64,000 bases of DNA, from contig NZ_CP181045.1 in NCBI RefSeq assembly GCF_047795645.1, positions 2,356,001 to 2,420,000 on the forward strand. The letters are read 5' to 3'. Shown here in pieces: positions 25,473 to 34,879 of this stretch. Below the pieces are notes generated by a model. The model was not told the origin of the DNA, made no database searches, and worked only from the letters and a program-made list of their open reading frames with translations. The translations under genes and the position numbers were made by a program. This DNA comes from Salipaludibacillus sp047795645 (GTDB taxonomy: Bacteria; Bacillota; Bacilli; Bacillales; Salisediminibacteriaceae). Position 1 is the stretch's first letter; each line of letters begins with the position of its first letter.

Positions 25473-26681
25473 TTATGAGATTTCTCCTTCATGCTGGTGG
25501 ATGATAAAGGGATGTTTAATCGCTAGTTCTCTTGGATATTTCGTAAATGTTTCACTACCCTGTTTCGTAATTTTAAATGTTTCACTAATTTCAATTCCAT
25601 AATTATCAAACCATAAACCCGGGATTAAGTGAAAAGTCATATTCGGCTGCAAGACGGTTGGATCGCCTTTTCGAATACTCGCCGTATGCTCTCCCCAGTC
25701 TGGAGGATATCCTAGTCCAACTGAGTAGCCCAACCGAGCTTCCTTCTCAATACCGTAACGACCAATGCTCTTTCTCCAAACTTCCTCAAGTTCTCCGCAA
25801 GTTAACCCTGGTTTTGCAGCTTGCAATACTTCGTTTACCCCTTCTACAACAATAGGAGCTAAGTTTTCAAGATTTGCCGATGGGCCTCCTATACTAACAG
25901 TTCTGGCAAGCGGGACGTGGTAGCGTTTATAACAACCTGCAAGTTCAACAATGACTGAATCTCCCTCTTTAAAATGGCGATCTGTCCATGTCAAATGTGG
26001 TATACCTGTATTTTTACCTGAAGGTAACAGTGGGACAATCGATGGATAATCCCCACCATTTTCTTTTGTACCTGATACGACATGATAGTAAATGTTTGCC
26101 GCAACATCACACTCACGAACCCCTGCTCGGATACTTTCGACTCCTTGATACATCGCCTGATCAGCTATTTGAGCAGCAATATTCATATAATCAATTTCCT
26201 GGTCCGATTTAATTAATCTCACATCATTTACAATTAAATCGCCATCTAAAAAGGTAGCATTTGGAAGAGCTCTCTTTAGTCTGTCAAACGCCTTCGCAGA
26301 AAAATAATAGTTATCCATTTCGACGCCAATTTTTCGTTTACCATGACCGATTTGATTGATAATTTCACCAATGAAATCCATTGGATGGTGTATACCCGAG
26401 TGCACATAATAGTCAGGATATGCAATGACATTTTCATCATAAATCCACGTTTTAGCTCTAGCACCATTAGCATCTTGGTGCCTTCCTAACCAGAGCGGCT
26501 GTGGTTCATCAATGACGATCGCCACCATTTGATGAACATAAAATGACCATGCATCATACCCTGTTAAATAATTCATATTCGCTGGGTCTGTAATTAACAA
26601 TACTTCTATGCCTTTCCTCTCCATCCTTCGCTTTGTTTCATGAATCCTCTTTTGATATTCCAAAATATCAAACGGTAGCAT
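25473..26681 (-). CDS. doeA: Ectoine hydrolase-like M24 family protein (DoeA/EutD type)
   Basis: A 402-residue pita-bread protein. The N-terminal creatinase-like domain has ITDPANMNYLTGYDAWSFYV and the C-terminal domain spans about 165-400. The five metal ligands of M24 aminopeptidases are mostly absent: ELAGCYKRYHVPLART replaces the two Asp, and GYSVGLGYPPDWGEHT replaces the His. This is the pattern of metal-independent creatinase and ectoine hydrolase rather than Xaa-Pro peptidase, and the NYLTGYDAWSFYV and DANGAR stretches closely resemble DoeA. It would open the ectoine ring to N-acetyl-diaminobutyrate. It is the first gene of the leftward operon and faces the PucR-type regulator. Confidence 0.78.
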   Translation of the reverse strand: MLPFDILEYQKRIHETKRRMERKGIEVLLITDPANMNYLTGYDAWSFYVHQMVAIVIDEPQPLWLGRHQDANGARAKTWIYDENVIAYPDYYVHSGIHHPMDFIGEIINQIGHGKRKIGVEMDNYYFSAKAFDRLKRALPNATFLDGDLIVNDVRLIKSDQEIDYMNIAAQIADQAMYQGVESIRAGVRECDVAANIYYHVVSGTKENGGDYPSIVPLLPSGKNTGIPHLTWTDRHFKEGDSVIVELAGCYKRYHVPLARTVSIGGPSANLENLAPIVVEGVNEVLQAAKPGLTCGELEEVWRKSIGRYGIEKEARLGYSVGLGYPPDWGEHTASIRKGDPTVLQPNMTFHLIPGLWFDNYGIEISETFKITKQGSETFTKYPRELAIKHPFIIHQHEGEIS

Positions 26682-26733
26682 CTTTTTCCACCTCTCTTAT
26701 ATTCAGAATATTTAGTTATTACATTCAGTATAT

Positions 26734-26753
26734 GTTATATAACAAATATTTGT
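26734..26753. promoter_or_regulatory. Overlapping palindromes upstream of the doeA-like operon
   Basis: Two perfect palindromes overlap by two bases: GTTATATAAC (26734-26743) and ACAAATATTTGT (26742-26753). They lie 53-72 bases before the start at 26681, a likely regulator-binding site. The PucR-type protein is the obvious candidate, but this is inference. Confidence 0.45.
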
Positions 26754-26885
26754 AATGTGCAAAGTGTATGAAATTATTTTAGATGATTGATACACATTTC
26801 TATAATAACTTTAGTAATAAATCTACTTAAACGGCAAAAAAGACACCATAAAAAAATTTTTGTATATAAAAATATAAAACAAAAA

Positions 26886-26903
26886 GCACCGCAAATGCGG
26901 TGC
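26886..26903 (-). terminator. Terminator of the pucR-like gene
   Basis: GCACCGC (26886-26892) pairs with GCGGTGC (26897-26903) around AAAT. Read leftward it is followed by five T. Confidence 0.85.
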
Positions 26904-26960
26904 AATTAGTTAACCATTATTTTAGAGAATGAAAATTTAGCGATAGGAACAGAACCAAAG

Positions 26961-28643
26961 CTATTCAATTTTCCTCAACATCCAAAGTCGAATACTTAAT
27001 TCTAGTAAAAAGACATCATCAGCATTGACTAATGACAGTTGCGTGAGCGATTCAATATTACGTAATCGGTAAAGTAGTGACTGCCGATGCAAGTTCAACG
27101 CTCGTGCAGTCTGGCTTACATTCGCCTTGTTTTTATTATAAGCCATAAACGTCTGCACTAGATCAGTTTGCCTTTTTTCATCGTAATCTATTAACGGTTG
27201 AATTGTGTCTTTAACAATTTTTTTAATATTTTCATCCGTTGAAATAGTCATCAGAAGGCGATTAATTCTCGTGTCCTTAAAAAACGTTCGTTCTCCTGGT
27301 CCAACGTTTTGTTTTCCAATTTCCAACGCAGTTTTTGCTTCTGAGTAACTCGCATGGAACCCATCAGTCTCATTTTTATGTGCCGCAATCCCCCACGAAA
27401 GTTCTACTTCCGTAAGTAATTCATTTAACCTTCGTTCAATCGTATCTAAAAATTGATTTGCCGTTTCTGTATGCAAATGATGATCCGTTTCTAAATAAAC
27501 AATGACTTCTCCTTCATCAAACGTCGCCATTGTTTTCCTACCAAGCAACAGCGCAGCATTATTAATTTCCTTTTGAATATAATAGTTCAAGCTTTGCAAG
27601 GAAGACGTGACTGGTTTATCTTTTTTGAATTTCGGAAAAGAAGCTGTTTCTTCCCTTAATCTGATATCACCAACAATACATATATATGTGAGGCTTAAAT
27701 CATACCCAAGCAATTCGGCCTTGGAATTCATATGATCTTTTTCGTTATTTTTTTGCTTTGCGAGTTGCAGAATAAAATTATCTTTCAAACGAATTTCAGT
27801 CATTTCAATCGCATTTTCTTTCAAAAAATACAAAGCACAAGCAGTAAGCGTGTGTTCTAGAATATTCATCATAAACCAGCTAAATTGCTTGTTTGTATCA
27901 AGTTGGAACCATAAAAACCCTTGTTTACGGTGATTCGTTGCAATCAAGATCTGAAACCAAGTTTGCTGATCTACTATATACTCTTCAATATGTGGATAAA
28001 GTGGGTGCTCGATAAAGGACATATTTGACGCATTCGATTGTTCAACAGGCTTCATCTCTCTGTTTTGAAAATGTTTTACGGTCTTGTTATTAACTTTTTG
28101 AGAAGCTCTAACCTGCCTTGTATAGTCTGTAATAACGATTGGCAGTCCGATGTGTTTATGAAGAGCTCCTGCAATTTCTTGAAGTCCTTTGTTCTGTAAA
28201 ACATCATTGATTAATTCTTGTCTAATTTCCTCTGTTTGTTGCCTTTCTGATTTATTTCTCTGATTTATTTTTTCTAATACCATTTGCATAATATCTCCGA
28301 AACGAATATCCCAGGGAATGTCAATAATAACGAAATCATGATCTATCGCAAGTTTAATAATCCGATCTGGAATATCAAATACATACCTCCCAGTAGCAAA
28401 TCCTAGTGCCGAAGCACCTGATTGAATCACGTCTTTCACAAACTGTTCTAACAACTGTGGGTCTCCATGACAACCAATGCCTGTTGTTAACACAAACTCA
28501 TTTTCTCTGACGAAATTTTCGACAGGCATTTCGATGACCGAAATCCATTCAATATTTCTTTGATCGAGAAAATCTGTTCCGGATTTCAAAGTTGCAGATT
28601 CCATAATAGGCAATTGGATAATATCATTTGCTGTTAAAGTCAT
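26961..28643 (-). CDS. PucR-family transcriptional regulator
   Basis: A 560-residue regulator. The N-terminal PucR sensor domain covers about residues 5-125 (with GASALGFATGRY). A middle region of about 300-440 resembles the GGDEF-like fold of CdaR/PucR proteins. The C-terminal helix-turn-helix (about 500-555) includes NVSQTARALNLHRQSLLYRL. PucR-type activators control catabolism of purines, gamma-aminobutyrate and other nitrogen compounds. Lying between the doeA-like operon and the NSS transporter gene, it probably controls both. GTGGGGGA precedes the start. Confidence 0.88.
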   Translation of the reverse strand: MTLTANDIIQLPIMESATLKSGTDFLDQRNIEWISVIEMPVENFVRENEFVLTTGIGCHGDPQLLEQFVKDVIQSGASALGFATGRYVFDIPDRIIKLAIDHDFVIIDIPWDIRFGDIMQMVLEKINQRNKSERQQTEEIRQELINDVLQNKGLQEIAGALHKHIGLPIVITDYTRQVRASQKVNNKTVKHFQNREMKPVEQSNASNMSFIEHPLYPHIEEYIVDQQTWFQILIATNHRKQGFLWFQLDTNKQFSWFMMNILEHTLTACALYFLKENAIEMTEIRLKDNFILQLAKQKNNEKDHMNSKAELLGYDLSLTYICIVGDIRLREETASFPKFKKDKPVTSSLQSLNYYIQKEINNAALLLGRKTMATFDEGEVIVYLETDHHLHTETANQFLDTIERRLNELLTEVELSWGIAAHKNETDGFHASYSEAKTALEIGKQNVGPGERTFFKDTRINRLLMTISTDENIKKIVKDTIQPLIDYDEKRQTDLVQTFMAYNKNKANVSQTARALNLHRQSLLYRLRNIESLTQLSLVNADDVFLLELSIRLWMLRKIE

Positions 28644-28994
28644 ATTGATCCCCCACTTTCAACTTTAATATACTTTTAAGTCCCCGCAAAATTGTTAAAA
28701 AATGAAAGGTCCACCACGAGAACAGGTGTAATAATACACTTCTACAGTCGGGAATCATTTAACCAATAACAAAATCCCTATACAATTTTTGAATATTCTG
28801 TTAAGTGGATTTTCTCATGAATCGTACGATTTGACAATTACTTATTACTTCAGAAAGTTACAATAGCACCTTTTTAACCATATAGCAGTAAATATACATA
28901 AATAAATTAAAATAAACGGACATAATAAAAAGTAATTATGATATAGTTTTACTTGCATTATTTTGTACGTTATCGATTTAAAGGAGGAAGTTTT
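28644..28994. other. Divergent control region between pucR-like and transporter genes
   Basis: This 351-bp AT-rich region must hold both promoters. TTGACA near 28832 and TACAAT near 28860 are too far apart (22 bases) for a normal promoter. No riboswitch or gene is evident. Confidence 0.35.
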
Positions 28995-30344
28995 ATGAGT
29001 GATTTAAAAGTAGGACGAGAGCAATGGGGATCTAGACTAGGCTTTATTTTAGCCGCAATGGGATCCGCAGTTGGTCTTGGTAATATTTGGCGTTTCGCCT
29101 ATGTAACAGGAGAAAGTGGTGGCGCTGCGTTCTTATTAATTTATATATTATGTATTCTAGCAATTGGAGTTCCAATTTTAATGGCTGAATTTACTATTGG
29201 GCGCCGTGCACAAAGTGACGTCGTTGGTTCATTTGAAACGCTCGCTCCAGGAAAACCCTGGGTATTAGCTGGGATATTAGGAGTTGCTTCCGCATTCATT
29301 ATATTATCATTCTATTCTGTTGTCGCAGGTTGGTCACTCCATTATTTTGTTCAGTATTTTACTGGTGGACCTTCTCTAGGAACGGAAGGTGGCTATGGAG
29401 GCTATTTTGGAGAATTCATTACTAGCCCTCTTCAACCACTTATCTGGCAGTTTATCTTTATGGCATTCACTGTAGGAATTGTCTATGTTGGAGTAAAAAA
29501 AGGAATCGAAAAATCGAACAAGATCTTAATGCCTTTATTAGCAGTTTTAGTGATTGTTTTGGCTGGGTACAGTATGACTCTTGGTGGCACACGTGAAGCA
29601 CTTAATTTCTTGTTTTCACCTGACTGGAGTTCTCTAAGAGACCCAGAAGTGTATTTGGCAGCGCTTGGACAAGCCTTCTTTTCTTTAAGTCTAGGAATGG
29701 GCGCACTGATCACTTATGGAAGTTATTTATCGAAAGATCACAAGCTTCCCGGCGCAGCAGTCAGTGTAGCTAGCTTGGATACTGTTTTCGCAATAATTGC
29801 CGGACTAATGATTTTCCCAGCAGTTTTCGCATTCGGAATTGCGCCGGATGACGGTCCTGGCCTTGTGTTTGTTACACTACCAGAAATTTTCGATAATATG
29901 ACTGGTGGCGTACTGTTTGGACTTGCGTTTTTCTTCTTGTTATCTGCAGCGGCGTTGTCTTCAGGAGTTTCTCTTTTGGAAGTCGCAGTAGCTTATTTTA
30001 TGCGCAAGTTTCAGTGGTCACGACAAAAAGCCGCGATTTTTATCGGTTTCATCATTTTCATTTTAGGTATCCCATCTTCATTAGGAATGGGTATCCTCTC
30101 AGATGTTGTCATCTTTGGTAGAGATATTTTCGATACGATGGACTTCATTGCTTCAAACGTCTTCCTGCCAATCGGCGGTTTGATAATTGCCTTATTCGTT
30201 GGATGGGGCTGGAATAAAGCCGAGGTATTGGACGCTTCTGATTTTGGAAACACCCCTATTGGGAACATATGGATCTTTATTCTCCGGTTCTTCGCTCCAG
30301 TAGCAATATTCCTAATTTTCTTAAGCGCCATTGGAGTTATATAA
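28995..30344 (+). CDS. Sodium-dependent neurotransmitter:sodium symporter (NSS/SNF) family transporter
   Basis: A 449-residue membrane protein with about 11-12 hydrophobic segments. The ATG at 28995 follows AAAGGAGG; a longer frame upstream has no ribosome site. The N-terminus REQWGSRLGFILAAMGSAVGLGNIWRFAY is the NSS signature with the sodium- and substrate-binding GSAVGLGN unwound helix, followed by AEFTIGRR. Bacterial members (LeuT, TnaT, MhsT types) take up amino acids with sodium. Placed between a PucR regulator and an amidohydrolase, it may import the substrate of this catabolic region. A terminator separates it from the next gene. Confidence 0.93.
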   Translation: MSDLKVGREQWGSRLGFILAAMGSAVGLGNIWRFAYVTGESGGAAFLLIYILCILAIGVPILMAEFTIGRRAQSDVVGSFETLAPGKPWVLAGILGVASAFIILSFYSVVAGWSLHYFVQYFTGGPSLGTEGGYGGYFGEFITSPLQPLIWQFIFMAFTVGIVYVGVKKGIEKSNKILMPLLAVLVIVLAGYSMTLGGTREALNFLFSPDWSSLRDPEVYLAALGQAFFSLSLGMGALITYGSYLSKDHKLPGAAVSVASLDTVFAIIAGLMIFPAVFAFGIAPDDGPGLVFVTLPEIFDNMTGGVLFGLAFFFLLSAAALSSGVSLLEVAVAYFMRKFQWSRQKAAIFIGFIIFILGIPSSLGMGILSDVVIFGRDIFDTMDFIASNVFLPIGGLIIALFVGWGWNKAEVLDASDFGNTPIGNIWIFILRFFAPVAIFLIFLSAIGVI

Positions 30345-30355
30345 TTATACTAACT

Positions 30356-30380
30356 GGCCCCGCTAAATGCGGGGCCTTTC
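30356..30380 (+). terminator. Terminator after the NSS transporter gene
   Basis: GGCCCCGC (30356-30363) pairs with GCGGGGCC (30369-30376), followed by TTTC. The stem is strong but the T-run is short, so some read-through to the amidohydrolase is possible. Confidence 0.75.
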
Positions 30381-30474
30381 TATTATTTGCTGCAGAAAAT
30401 ATAAAGTAAAAGGTTCACTGGAAACTTTTATATGATAGGATACGGATATATCGATTGTAAAGAAGGTGTTTAAT

Positions 30475-31647
30475 GTGAGGAATCAACTTCAAGTTAGTCA
30501 ATCATTAACAAAGTGGATCATCGAACAACGACGTCACCTTCACCAATATCCTGAATTATCTCATCAAGAGAAAATAACTAGAGAATACATTAAGCAATGT
30601 TTAAATGATTTGAACTATGAAACGACTTCCTATACAGGAAAGGATGTTATCGCTGAACTACATGGAGCTACTAATCAAGGTCCAATCCTTGCTATTCGAG
30701 CAGATATGGATGCATTGGAAATAACAGAAGATACAAACCTTCCTTTTTCATCAAAACATCCAGGTTTCATGCATGCTTGTGGACATGATGGTCATATGGC
30801 CATTGTACTTGGTGTAGCCAAACTGCTATCAGAGAACCGTGAACAACTCTTTGGTACAGTAAGATTTATTTTCCAACACGCTGAAGAAACCGTTCCAGGT
30901 GGGGCGGAACAAATCGTCGAAGCAGGAGGCCTTGATGATGTTTCTGCCATTTTAGGTTGTCATCTTTGGGAACCTCTCGAAAAAGGAAAGGTTGGCTTTC
31001 GTGAAGGACCACTTATGGCTGGGGCTGATCGTTTCGAAGTGAACATTCAAGGGAAAGGCGGTCATGGATCCATGCCTCATTTAACAATTGATCCGGTTCT
31101 TGTCTCGACACATGCAATTCAGCAGTTGTATAGCATTGTAAGTAGACAGATCAATCCCCATCAACCTGCAGTTCTAAGTATTGGTGAATTAAAGATGGGT
31201 ACGAGTTACAATGTCATCCCTGATAAGGCTTTTTTTACCGGGACAGTTCGTTATTTTGACCCCGATATCCAAGATTTTTTCAAAGAAACAATTAAAACAA
31301 TTTTAGATGGAGTTTGCAAATCTTTTCAAGCATCTTATGAGTGGAATTACCAAGTTGGCGAACCTCCGTTATTGAACGAGCAACATCTTACAGCTTTCGT
31401 TAAAAAACAAGCAACTTTGTTTCTACCTGAAAATCAAATTGTCGAGGCTGAACAAAGTCTTGGTGGAGAAGATTTTGCTCACTATACAAATAAGGCGAAT
31501 GCCTGTTACTTTTTTATTGGGATCGGTGAAAAAGGGAACACGTACGGCCATCACCACCCGAAATTTGATATTGATGAAACGATGTTACCTATCGGGACTA
31601 AAATATTAGCTCAATCAGCGATAAACTACCTTTCCAATCAGAAATAA
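30475..31647 (+). CDS. M20D family amidohydrolase/deacetylase
   Basis: A 390-residue metallohydrolase. The GTG at 30475 follows AAGGTG at 6 bases; an earlier GTG at 30466 overlaps that site. Metal ligands of the M20D family are visible: ADMDALEI, then HACGHDGHMA, then AEETVPGGAEQ, with GGHGSMPH in the lid domain and GGEDFAHY near the C-terminus. Relatives remove acyl groups from N-acylated amino acids (hippurate, N-acetyl-diaminopimelate, indole conjugates). Here removal of acetyl from N-acetyl-diaminobutyrate, the product of an ectoine hydrolase, is an attractive but untested role. Confidence 0.87.
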   Translation: MRNQLQVSQSLTKWIIEQRRHLHQYPELSHQEKITREYIKQCLNDLNYETTSYTGKDVIAELHGATNQGPILAIRADMDALEITEDTNLPFSSKHPGFMHACGHDGHMAIVLGVAKLLSENREQLFGTVRFIFQHAEETVPGGAEQIVEAGGLDDVSAILGCHLWEPLEKGKVGFREGPLMAGADRFEVNIQGKGGHGSMPHLTIDPVLVSTHAIQQLYSIVSRQINPHQPAVLSIGELKMGTSYNVIPDKAFFTGTVRYFDPDIQDFFKETIKTILDGVCKSFQASYEWNYQVGEPPLLNEQHLTAFVKKQATLFLPENQIVEAEQSLGGEDFAHYTNKANACYFFIGIGEKGNTYGHHHPKFDIDETMLPIGTKILAQSAINYLSNQK

Positions 31648-31649
31648 AA

Positions 31650-31683
31650 CAACGTGTTCCTAAAAAGGAACACGTTTCTTTTT
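31650..31683 (+). terminator. Terminator after the M20D gene
   Basis: AACGTGTTCC pairs with GGAACACGTT around TAAAAA, followed by TCTTTTT. Confidence 0.85.
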
Positions 31684-31769
31684 GTCATTCTTTATTCTAA
31701 AACTTCTAAATCCCTTTACGATCGACTGAAAATAATAAATACTAAGGTTAGCTTCAAGAGAATGAGCCG

Positions 31770-32510
31770 TCACAACTTATGAAGAGATTCGTATGTTGCT
31801 TTACCTAACATTTCGATTAAATACAGAACAGGTAGTTGCGTGGTAATGTTCGCTTTTTTAATAAATTCCGTATTTATGTAATATGCAAGCGAATAATCAG
31901 ACAATTGTGCGACAGTGGACGTTTTTGTATTCGTTATACTAACAATCACAGCTCCTTCTTCTCGTAACCGATGGAGCTGCGAGATGATATGAGCAGTTTC
32001 ACCTGAGACAGATAAAATGACGGCCGTACTATTTTTCATATACTTTCCATGCATAGGGAAGAATGGATCATTGATCGCCAGTGAGAATTTCTCTAAGCTC
32101 GAAAAATATCGTGCCCCATATTCTGCAAGAATACCTGAACTCCCTGTTCCGAGAAAAATCACGTGTTCAGATTGGGCAATTTGACTTGCAACATCCTGAA
32201 TCTTACTTTGGTAATCCGTCTTTAATGTCCGCTCGAGAAATTCATTCATTGTCTCGTACGAATCATGGATAAACGTTGTATCATTCTTCTTTAAATAAAG
32301 CTTCAATTTCGTTTTGAATTCAGAAAACCCATCGCAATCGAGTTTTCTACAAAACCTTAAAATTGTCGTCGGCGATACATGGGTGGCTTCAGCAAGTTCA
32401 CGAATTCTCATAAATGTGACTTTCTCACTATTGGCCAAAATATATTGATACAAATGTGAGTCCAATTCTGAAAATCTCGTAAGTTGTTTCGTAGTAAACA
32501 TATCAGTCAA
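31770..32510 (-). CDS. RpiR/MurR-family transcriptional regulator
   Basis: A 246-residue regulator. The N-terminal helix-turn-helix (about residues 1-75) contains RELAEATHVSPTTILRFCRKL. The C-terminal SIS sugar-phosphate-binding domain (about 105-235) has VIFLGTGSSGILAEYGARYF and AVILSVSGETAHIISQL. It diverges from a 6-phospho-beta-glucosidase gene 103 bases away and very likely controls it in response to a phosphorylated sugar. Confidence 0.9.
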   Translation of the reverse strand: MTDMFTTKQLTRFSELDSHLYQYILANSEKVTFMRIRELAEATHVSPTTILRFCRKLDCDGFSEFKTKLKLYLKKNDTTFIHDSYETMNEFLERTLKTDYQSKIQDVASQIAQSEHVIFLGTGSSGILAEYGARYFSSLEKFSLAINDPFFPMHGKYMKNSTAVILSVSGETAHIISQLHRLREEGAVIVSITNTKTSTVAQLSDYSLAYYINTEFIKKANITTQLPVLYLIEMLGKATYESLHKL

Positions 32511-32613
32511 CGTCCTTTATTCGGATTATCTTTACGGCTACATTCTATTATACAAATGATCATGTACTTATGTATAGGGTATTAATCAACTAAAAGAGAA
32601 GGGGATTTTAAAT

Positions 32614-33933
32614 ATGACTGAAAAAAAAGGAATTAAAATAGTTACAATTGGTGGAGGTTCTAGTTATACCCCAGAACTTATTGAAGGTTTTATAAAACGT
32701 TATGACACTCTTCCCGTCCACGAACTATGGCTTGTAGATATTCCAGAAGGGGAGGAAAAGTTAAATATCGTAGGCTCCCTTGCTAAAAGAATGGTAAAAG
32801 AAGCTGGCATTCCAATGAAGATTCATTTAACGCTTAATAGGCAAGAAGCCTTGAAAGATGCTGACTTTGTTACGACACAATTCCGTGTAGGATTACTTAA
32901 AGCTCGTGCAATAGATGAACGAATACCACTAAAACACGGTGTGATTGGTCAAGAAACAAATGGACCTGGAGGACTTTTCAAAGGATTACGTACAATTCCC
33001 GTCATTTTAGATATCGTAAAGGATATGGAAACATATTGTCCTGATGCATGGTTAATCAACTTTACTAATCCAGCCGGAATGGTTACAGAGGCGATTTACC
33101 GTCACTCAAATTGGAATAAAGTTGTCGGTTTATGCAACGTGCCCGTCGGGATGAGAATGGGTGTTGCAAAGGCATTAGACGTCAAACCAGACAGAGTTGA
33201 AGTCGATTTCGCTGGCTTAAATCATATGGTGTATGGACTGAATATCTATTTGGATGGCGAAAATGTTACAAAGATGGTCATTGAAAAAATGACATCTGGT
33301 GACACATCGATGACAATGAAAAATATCTCCGATTTAGGCTGGGAACCAGGATTTTTAAAAGCATTAAATATGCTCCCTTGCCCTTATCACCGTTATTATT
33401 ACAAAACGGATGAAATGCTTGCAGAAGAATTAAAAAATGCTGAAGAAAAGGGAACAAGAGCGGAAGTTGTTCAAAAGCTTGAAACAGAGTTATTTGAACT
33501 TTACAAAGATGTGGAGTTACGCAAAAAACCGGAGCAACTTGAAAAACGAGGTGGTGCATATTATAGTGATGCTGCCTGCAATTTGATCGATTCTATTCAC
33601 AATGATCGTGGAGACGTGCAACCTGTGAACACATTAAATAAAGGGGCAATCGCAAGTATTGCTGATGATTCTGCAGTGGAAGTAAGTTGTATCATCACAA
33701 AAAGTGGTCCAAAACCAATTGCCGTGGGAGATCTTCCCGTATCTGTACGCGGACTCGTACAACAAATTAAATCTTTCGAGAGAGTCGCTGCAGAAGCTGC
33801 TGTAACTGGTGATTATGATAAAGCTTTACTCGCAATGACAATCAATCCGCTCGTCCCATCTGACACACTAGCAAAAATTATTTTAGACGAAATGATGGAA
33901 GCTCACAAAGAGCATCTTCCACAGTTCATCTAA
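32614..33933 (+). CDS. licH: 6-phospho-beta-glucosidase, glycoside hydrolase family 4 (LicH type)
   Basis: A 439-residue GH4 enzyme using NAD+ and a divalent metal through an oxidation-elimination mechanism. The NAD loop is IGGGSSYTPELIEGF. The metal and substrate region has NFTNPAGMVTEA, GLCNVPVGM and FAGLNHMVYG. The sequence is very like B. subtilis LicH, which cleaves phosphorylated beta-glucosides such as cellobiose-6-phosphate in the cytosol. No PTS permease for such sugars is beside it, so uptake must depend on another locus. GAAGGGG precedes the ATG. The only partner is the divergent RpiR regulator. Confidence 0.92.
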   Translation: MTEKKGIKIVTIGGGSSYTPELIEGFIKRYDTLPVHELWLVDIPEGEEKLNIVGSLAKRMVKEAGIPMKIHLTLNRQEALKDADFVTTQFRVGLLKARAIDERIPLKHGVIGQETNGPGGLFKGLRTIPVILDIVKDMETYCPDAWLINFTNPAGMVTEAIYRHSNWNKVVGLCNVPVGMRMGVAKALDVKPDRVEVDFAGLNHMVYGLNIYLDGENVTKMVIEKMTSGDTSMTMKNISDLGWEPGFLKALNMLPCPYHRYYYKTDEMLAEELKNAEEKGTRAEVVQKLETELFELYKDVELRKKPEQLEKRGGAYYSDAACNLIDSIHNDRGDVQPVNTLNKGAIASIADDSAVEVSCIITKSGPKPIAVGDLPVSVRGLVQQIKSFERVAAEAAVTGDYDKALLAMTINPLVPSDTLAKIILDEMMEAHKEHLPQFI

Positions 33934-33940
33934 TTCAAAA

Positions 33941-33981
33941 GAAAGGTGTCACCAAAGATTTTGTGGTGGCACCTTCTTTTT
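33941..33981 (+). terminator. Terminator after the GH4 gene
   Basis: GAAAGGTGTCACCA pairs with TGGTGGCACCTTC (one mismatch), followed by TTTTT. Confidence 0.82.
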
Positions 33982-34040
33982 ATATACTGACTGTTTCGTT
34001 TAGGAAAATGAGACAAGCGCTCTAAATTATGAAATTGATT

Positions 34041-34661
34041 TCACTTAATAATTTTTACGGCACCTTTATTTTCTTGATTAAAATACATTTTTAATTCATC
34101 ACCCGTCTGAATCTCCCCTACGCCTTCTGGAGTCCCAGTGAACAATAGATCACCTGCACTGAGACCAGCAGTTTCCGAACAGTAGTTAAGGATAGCACCT
34201 AAATTAAAAATCATCTCGTTCGGATCTCCTTCCTGAACCTTCTGCCCATTAATTTCAAGCGTAAAAGTCGATTGGTTTAATTTGTCAATGCCTTCAAAAG
34301 GAAAAAATGGCGTAACTAGTGCAGCATTTCGAAAACCTTTCGCCACAAACCAAGGATGACCTTTTTCTTTCAACTCTTCTTGTTCATCTCTTAACGTAAA
34401 ATCAATTCCCAACGCCATCTCTGATATACAATCTTCCGGGGACATCCCCACTTCATATGAACGGTTTAATTGAAAAACGAGCTCCAGTTCATAATGAATG
34501 CTCCCTCTATTTTTTGGAAGTTCAACCCTTTGTCCATTAGTAGTTACGAGAGAGTGCGTTGGTTTACTGAAAATCATAGGTTTCGATGGTAAGTCATTTC
34601 CTAGTTCCTTTGCATGTTTTGCATAGTTCCTTCCGACGCAATATATATTTTTTACATTCAA
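34041..34661 (-). CDS. Fumarylacetoacetate hydrolase (FAH) family protein
   Basis: A 206-residue short FAH-fold enzyme. It begins with a TTG codon placed six bases after GAGGAGGG; no in-frame ATG fits better. CVGRNYAKHAKELG, KPTHSL, HYELELVFQ with the metal-binding Glu pair, GIDFTLRD and LLFTGTPEGVG are typical of the FAHD1/YcgM branch, which acts as acylpyruvase or oxaloacetate decarboxylase. The role in this region, next to a pectin-pathway dehydrogenase, is unclear. Confidence 0.85.
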   Translation of the reverse strand: MNVKNIYCVGRNYAKHAKELGNDLPSKPMIFSKPTHSLVTTNGQRVELPKNRGSIHYELELVFQLNRSYEVGMSPEDCISEMALGIDFTLRDEQEELKEKGHPWFVAKGFRNAALVTPFFPFEGIDKLNQSTFTLEINGQKVQEGDPNEMIFNLGAILNYCSETAGLSAGDLLFTGTPEGVGEIQTGDELKMYFNQENKGAVKIIK

Positions 34662-34805
34662 ATTATTCCCTCCTCGGATTAATTACTATTAGTTTATTTT
34701 ACTATCAACTTTATCAAACTCGCAAACTTCATTTCCTATTTCTAAATCAACTTCAGACCTTGGTTGTTATACTAAGCGTTAAGTGGGAAGTGATTCTAAC
34801 ATATC

Positions 34806-34837
34806 AAAAGACGCTGTCACATTGGACAGCGTCTTTC
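34806..34837 (-). terminator. Terminator of the kduD gene
   Basis: AAAGACGCTGTC (near 34807) pairs with GACAGCGTCTTT (to 34836) around ACATTG. It lies about 45 bases past the leftward stop at 34880 and has a short T-run in that direction. Confidence 0.75.
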
Positions 34838-34879
34838 ACCGTTTTATTTATTCTTACAATTTACTAGATAAACCTCTTC

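Noticed and set aside
25473..26681. Xaa-Pro dipeptidase for the M24 protein
   Set aside because: Metal-ligand positions of M24 peptidases are replaced (ELAG, YHVPLART, GYSVGLG), and N-terminal segments match ectoine hydrolase.
32614..33933. GH4 alpha-galacturonidase linked to the pectin region
   Set aside because: The sequence matches the LicH 6-phospho-beta-glucosidase branch and is paired with an RpiR regulator, away from the pectin genes.
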